Positions 59,894 through 64,000 of a stretch of 64,000 nucleotides of DNA are shown one piece after another (positions within the stretch are counted from its first letter, which is position 1; each line of letters starts with the position of its first letter). This DNA comes from Diphasiastrum complanatum. Taxonomy: Eukaryota > Streptophyta > Lycopodiopsida > Lycopodiales > Lycopodiaceae. Both the position numbers and the translations under genes were made by a program. Location: the NCBI GenBank assembly GCA_029204225.1, contig CM055097.1, forward strand, positions 34,410,804 to 34,474,803. The letters run 5' to 3'. A model generated the notes under the pieces. The model was given only the letters and a program-made list of their open reading frames with translations, searched no databases and was not told the origin of the DNA.

Positions 59894-59937
59894 GCCAATA
59901 GGAGAAAGGGGCAAGGGCCTTCCTCATCTATAAAAAG
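59894..59937 (+). promoter_or_regulatory. Promoter-like CAAT/TATA pair, possible solo LTR
   Basis: GCCAATA (59894) and CTATAAAAAG (59928-59937) are spaced about 34 bp apart, as in RNA polymerase II core promoters. A pyrimidine-rich, T/C leader follows to 60050. No coding gene follows it, so a solo LTR or a decayed promoter is more likely than a host gene promoter. Confidence 0.4.
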
Positions 59938-60012
59938 GCACTCCTTGTCCCTATTTTTCATGTTGAATAGGAGGAGATTCTTCCCAAATGTGATTTGAAC
60001 ATCCTTGCTTCC

Positions 60013-60050
60013 TTCTCTCTCCTTCTCTCTCTCTCTCTCTCTCTCTCTCT
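60013..60050. repeat. (CT)n microsatellite
   Basis: CT repeats with one CC interruption, directly downstream of the TATA-like motif. Confidence 0.92.
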
Positions 60051-61203
60051 TGTAGTTGATGTTGCTTTCAATTTGCTTCTTCCTATTTGCATGTTGTTTA
60101 TGATTTTTGAGAGATTAGAGAGGATAAGATGTAAGCACCTCCCCCATTGTAATCTATTTTTCCTTCTTCTTGCTTGTGGTTAAAGTAGGGTGTTTAGTTA
60201 GATGTGGTTAATCTAGGTGTGGTTAGAGTAGGAAGAGGGTAGTTTGCAAGCTAACTTCGCAAGAGAAGCACTATTCCCTTGGGAACGAATCGATGTGTGA
60301 CAGGTGAACTAGGCCACTACAGTTTACAATCCACAAATCTGATGATGATGATCGATAAGCCGCTTTCCAGTTGTGATAGCTTCTTGTCTTGCCTTTTTTC
60401 GTTCTTGCACCTAGATGAAGGTAAGGTCTTCGTTGAAGTAAATTTTGGTATCCCACAACTTCGATCTCGGCCCTAGCACTTCATGGCGGTTTGTGTTGCA
60501 CACAAGCTCACAAAGCCCTAAGTTAATACATAGAAATACCCAACAAATTTGTCACTTTATTAATCTCAAGCAAATGTACATAGATTAACAAGCAAACATG
60601 AGAGCTCTGCTGCAATTCTCCTCCCCCTCCCAACCGTACCTACATAGGAATAGGATAGTGAATGCCTGGCAAGGCTCACACTGTATCCCCTCAAGCATCC
60701 CTTTATCCTGACACGTTCTAAGGTCGACACATGGCAAACTCCATGCACAGTCAACACTTTCCACTTGGCATTACCCTAACACATAGGCAAGCTAGTAGGT
60801 GATTCACTGATTCATTGGACCAAGTGTCCCAATGACCATATGAAACATGTCATGTTGACCCGTTTGTTGGTCGTTGTCACTCATGCACTGTGTCCTAGTG
60901 GAGTGTCCTGTTGACCCACCCCTCCCTACTTTTTAGGAGGTCAATACAACAAACTGTCATGGGACCTGGCGATCTTAGAATTAGTTGCTAAATCTGATAT
61001 TTACATTGCAATTTACAATTGTCTCCATAGGCCGGTGACTTAGTCATTTATGATTTAATAATTACAATGTACATTGCAAAGGGGTTCAAAGTACATGTGA
61101 TAGTTTGACACTGAGGTGAAGTGTGTAACAAGAGTATCTGGATCCTTCTTAGGTTGCCAAGGCAGTTTCAAAGAGAGAGGGAGAGGGAGAGCAACCTAAG
61201 CAG

Positions 61204-61552
<349 letters not shown>

Positions 61553-64000
61553 CTAGCTACGAGTAAGCTGAAAATAATGAGTGATAGTAGTAGTGGAGCG
61601 TGCTGTAGACTGGCGAGAAGCCCGTGAAGATCTAGTGATCCTGGATCCAACAGAAGTATGTGAGACTCTCTGTGTCTTCGATCTCCGAGTGGGGACTTCA
61701 AAATCCAAAACGGAAATGTCCTCTCTGTCTTGCTTCTGGAAAAACTGGGTAATATGAGCCTGGCTGTGATCCATATCTGTGGTAGGTAGAAGTGAAGCTC
61801 GTAAAGTATACATCTCTCTCAATAGAAGACCTACACATCTGGAGTCTGGATACTCGAGGAACGATCGCGACGTGAGAGGGGTATCTCTGTATAAACAATG
61901 GTAACGCCCCCTGATCTCATAATATACTGGACAACGAAAGATGAAATGGAACTCATCCTCCATCTCATGAAGAGAACAAAGCTGACATATCCTCTGCAAT
62001 GTGGGAGTGTCCGTGTATCTACCCGTCTCAATAGCCAGCTGATGAGAAGAGACTCAGAGCTGTCCCATATGGTACCGCAGACCAAAAGATAATGGCTGTG
62101 TAAGATATGTTGGAAGGACAGGTGTACCCGTAGTATCCAACCGTAGTAGATGTGTGCCATAGAAATGTATCTTGACCTTATCAGGGTCGGGCTGTGACCA
62201 TATAGTGCGTATGTACCTACGATAAATATGTTGTCTGATATACGCATGAGTCCCGCTCGGAAGATCAAGTACAAATAAGCCCCAAGTACGAAGAAGGGCT
62301 GAGACACTGCCAAACCAAGAATGCTTGGCCCCCTGTCCAGCAATGGTGCGTGATGAAGTGAGAGCAGCAACAATATATCTGGAAGTGTCTAACTTTGATA
62401 TCCTGTGAAGAAAGGTAATGATCTGAAATATAGCACCGATAACCAGGGGAGGGGAAGCAAACTCCGCTAATATGATATCATGTGGCACCGAGGGCTTAGC
62501 CCTAATCATCCTGCTAAGCATGAGAATCTGGATACGAGTAAGATCCCTCCAAGTATCACGTGATAAATCCGGACACCAAGTCTCAGCAGAGTATAAAACA
62601 ACCGGGGAGACAGTGGTAGAAAATAGTAAGCATCTAGTAGCAGGGTCCTGTACATAATCTGTGGAACAGAATATCTCCATATGAACAAGAGAAGTGTGCC
62701 CCTTACGGAGTCTGGTGAGGGCTGCCGGTCGGAATGTGAGTAGCGGACCGGAAAAAAGTACTCCCAAATAAGTGTAAGAGGTCACAATCTCAATCGGCAG
62801 CCCATCATAATAAAAGGTCACATCTCTCATATGTTGTCTATTGGTGTTGAACACCATAATCTTGGTCTTCTTAGTATTAACCGTCAATCCCCAAAGCTAA
62901 CAGAAGTGATGTAAAGCAGAAAGGTGTCTCTGTAAGCCAGCTGCAGAGGATGAGAGAAGAACCACATCATCAGCGTATAGGAGAATGGGGATAATAATAT
63001 CTGCTAAAGGACAGCCCTCTCCACCTTCCTCTCGAATAATCCGCTCGAGGTCATCAATATATAGTGCAAGGAGAGTAGGAGATAAGGGGCAGTCCTGCTT
63101 CACTCCAATAGTAGAATGGATCAGCAAGGACCAACCACTACCGTCCCTGAACCGCGCCGAAACTCGCTCATATAAAGTAATGATCGCGGCAATAGTCTCG
63201 TCTGTGAAGCCAAGCGAAGATAATCTCTGGAAAAAGAGGTGTCTCGGAACTGAGTCAAAAGCTTTGCGGAAGTCCACAAAGCAACAATAAACTCTCTGTC
63301 TCTGATGTCGTGCCTCCTCAATGATGCATCATAAAATGAAAATCTGATCTGAGGTAGAGTATCTTGGTCTGAACCCAGCCTGACCCATAGCATGTAAATC
63401 CTCAATCTCAGCAAAAGATCCAGTAACCGTCTATAAAATGGAACCATAAATCTTAGCCAAAGTGTGACCAATCATAATAGTACGGTAGTTTTCTACATTT
63501 ATGGGATCACCTGCCTTGAGAATGGGATGAAGAATATTAGTACACCTGCGGTAGGAAAACCAGAGGTCACAGCAGTGTTAAAAGCGTGAGCAATAAAGGG
63601 CGAGATAAGATGTGCTACAGGTTTGAGGAAATCCACGTTTAGAGAATCATAGTTAGTGGCTTTATGAAGTTTGGCATGGTTAATGGCATTTTCAACCATG
63701 TGTGGAGTAAAAAGCGTGCAGCGGGCAGGTCGTGGTGAGAGTAAGGTAGGAGGGGAGTCTAGGGTATAAAGTTTTGTGGCATATTCGACCCAAACTTCGG
63801 TTACTTAGGGGGCCAAAGTCGAAGAGGATCTGGTGAAATGTTTCCAGAAAAAGGAGGAGGAAGAGGAATCTAAAGAATCGATCAACCTTTGGCAAAGTGA
63901 TCGTAGGTATGTTATCTTCTTTGTTCTGGTAGCTTTATGATACTTTTTCTGGTGTTGTTTGAGTGTTGCAGGGGAGTGTAATCTGGCATTTACCACACAT
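61553..64000 (-). pseudogene. LINE ORF2: reverse transcriptase with C-terminal zinc-finger domain, 5' part off window
   Basis: In transcript order (high to low): HQKKYHKATRTKKITYLRSL; RT start MVENAINHAKLHKATNYDSL, FLKPVAHLISPFIAHAFNT; after a frame change, the GQAGFR region; MDFRKAFDSVPRHLFFQRLS; GVKQDCPLSPTLLALYIDDL; catalytic LLYADDVVLLSSSAAGLQRH; a TAG just before LWGLTVNTKKTKIMVFNTN; VTSYTYLGVLFSG; VLYSAETWCPDLSRDTWRDL; and the C-terminal zinc-binding motif RICQLCSLHEMEDEFHFIFR with CPVY. It copies its RNA at nicked DNA during transposition. Three or so lesions (frameshift near 63540, a stop near 63430, TAG at ~62895, another frameshift near 62060) make this copy inactive, but it is otherwise well preserved. 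An endonuclease domain would lie beyond 64000. Confidence 0.88.

Overview
The window looks like nuclear DNA from a land plant with a large, repeat-swollen genome. The signs are spliced plant genes with multi-kilobase introns, plant-type LTR retrotransposons of both superfamilies (some nested), hAT and CACTA-like transposase pieces, LINE reverse transcriptase, and long (GA/TC)n microsatellites. There is no bacterial gene layout. A seed-free plant such as a fern fits the mix of giant introns, this LINE type and an N4/N6-type DNA methyltransferase, but the sequence does not fix the lineage and a gymnosperm or other large-genome plant is possible.

Only three host genes can be read with confidence. 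(1) A complete VAMP72-type longin R-SNARE gene on the minus strand (3331-9769) has five coding exons, 220 codons and a 4.3 kb first coding intron. (2) An intronless trihelix (SIP1/ASIL-like) transcription factor lies on the minus strand (23672-24649). (3) The 5' part of a DUF212 gene (acid phosphatase/vanadium-dependent haloperoxidase-related family) is on the plus strand. Its exon 1 (48055-48203) and exon 2 (58916-59072) are separated by a 10.7 kb intron packed with transposons, and it runs off the right edge. These three genes show no functional link.

The unusual item is a degenerate N4/N6-type DNA methyltransferase gene at 14106-15293 (plus). It has a DVPYGF catalytic motif, an intron, a KP motif and an LDLFSGSGTT cofactor motif, and one in-frame stop precedes its C-terminal tail. 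Directly after it, 15288-15985 holds a cluster of near-palindromic hairpins that mostly share a TAGCAC...GTGCTA core.

Layout: 1-417 CACTA-like transposase exons; 418-3330 repeats and 3' flank; 3331-9769 VAMP72; 9770-13450 flank and unrecognised DNA; 13458-15985 unknown ORF, methyltransferase and hairpins; 16000-22000 AT-rich DNA with degenerate Ty3 and Ty1 remnants; 23672-25400 trihelix gene and upstream repeats; 26300-26850 microsatellites; 28600-30600 Ty1/copia remnant; 30781-31409 unknown coiled-coil ORF; 31468-41942 Ty3/gypsy element on the minus strand, split by a nearly intact, young Ty1/copia element (34197-40349); 43216-44069 unknown ORFs; about 44150-46560 truncated Ty1/copia; 48055-end the DUF212 gene. 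Its first intron holds a Ty1-type LTR, a deleted gypsy element with 3' LTR, a hAT element whose central coding exons are inverted, and LINE debris. Its second intron holds a promoter-like block and a large LINE (61553-64000).

All coordinates come from reading the sequence by eye. Exon edges rest on GT/AG sites and reading-frame continuity, and no alignment was run.
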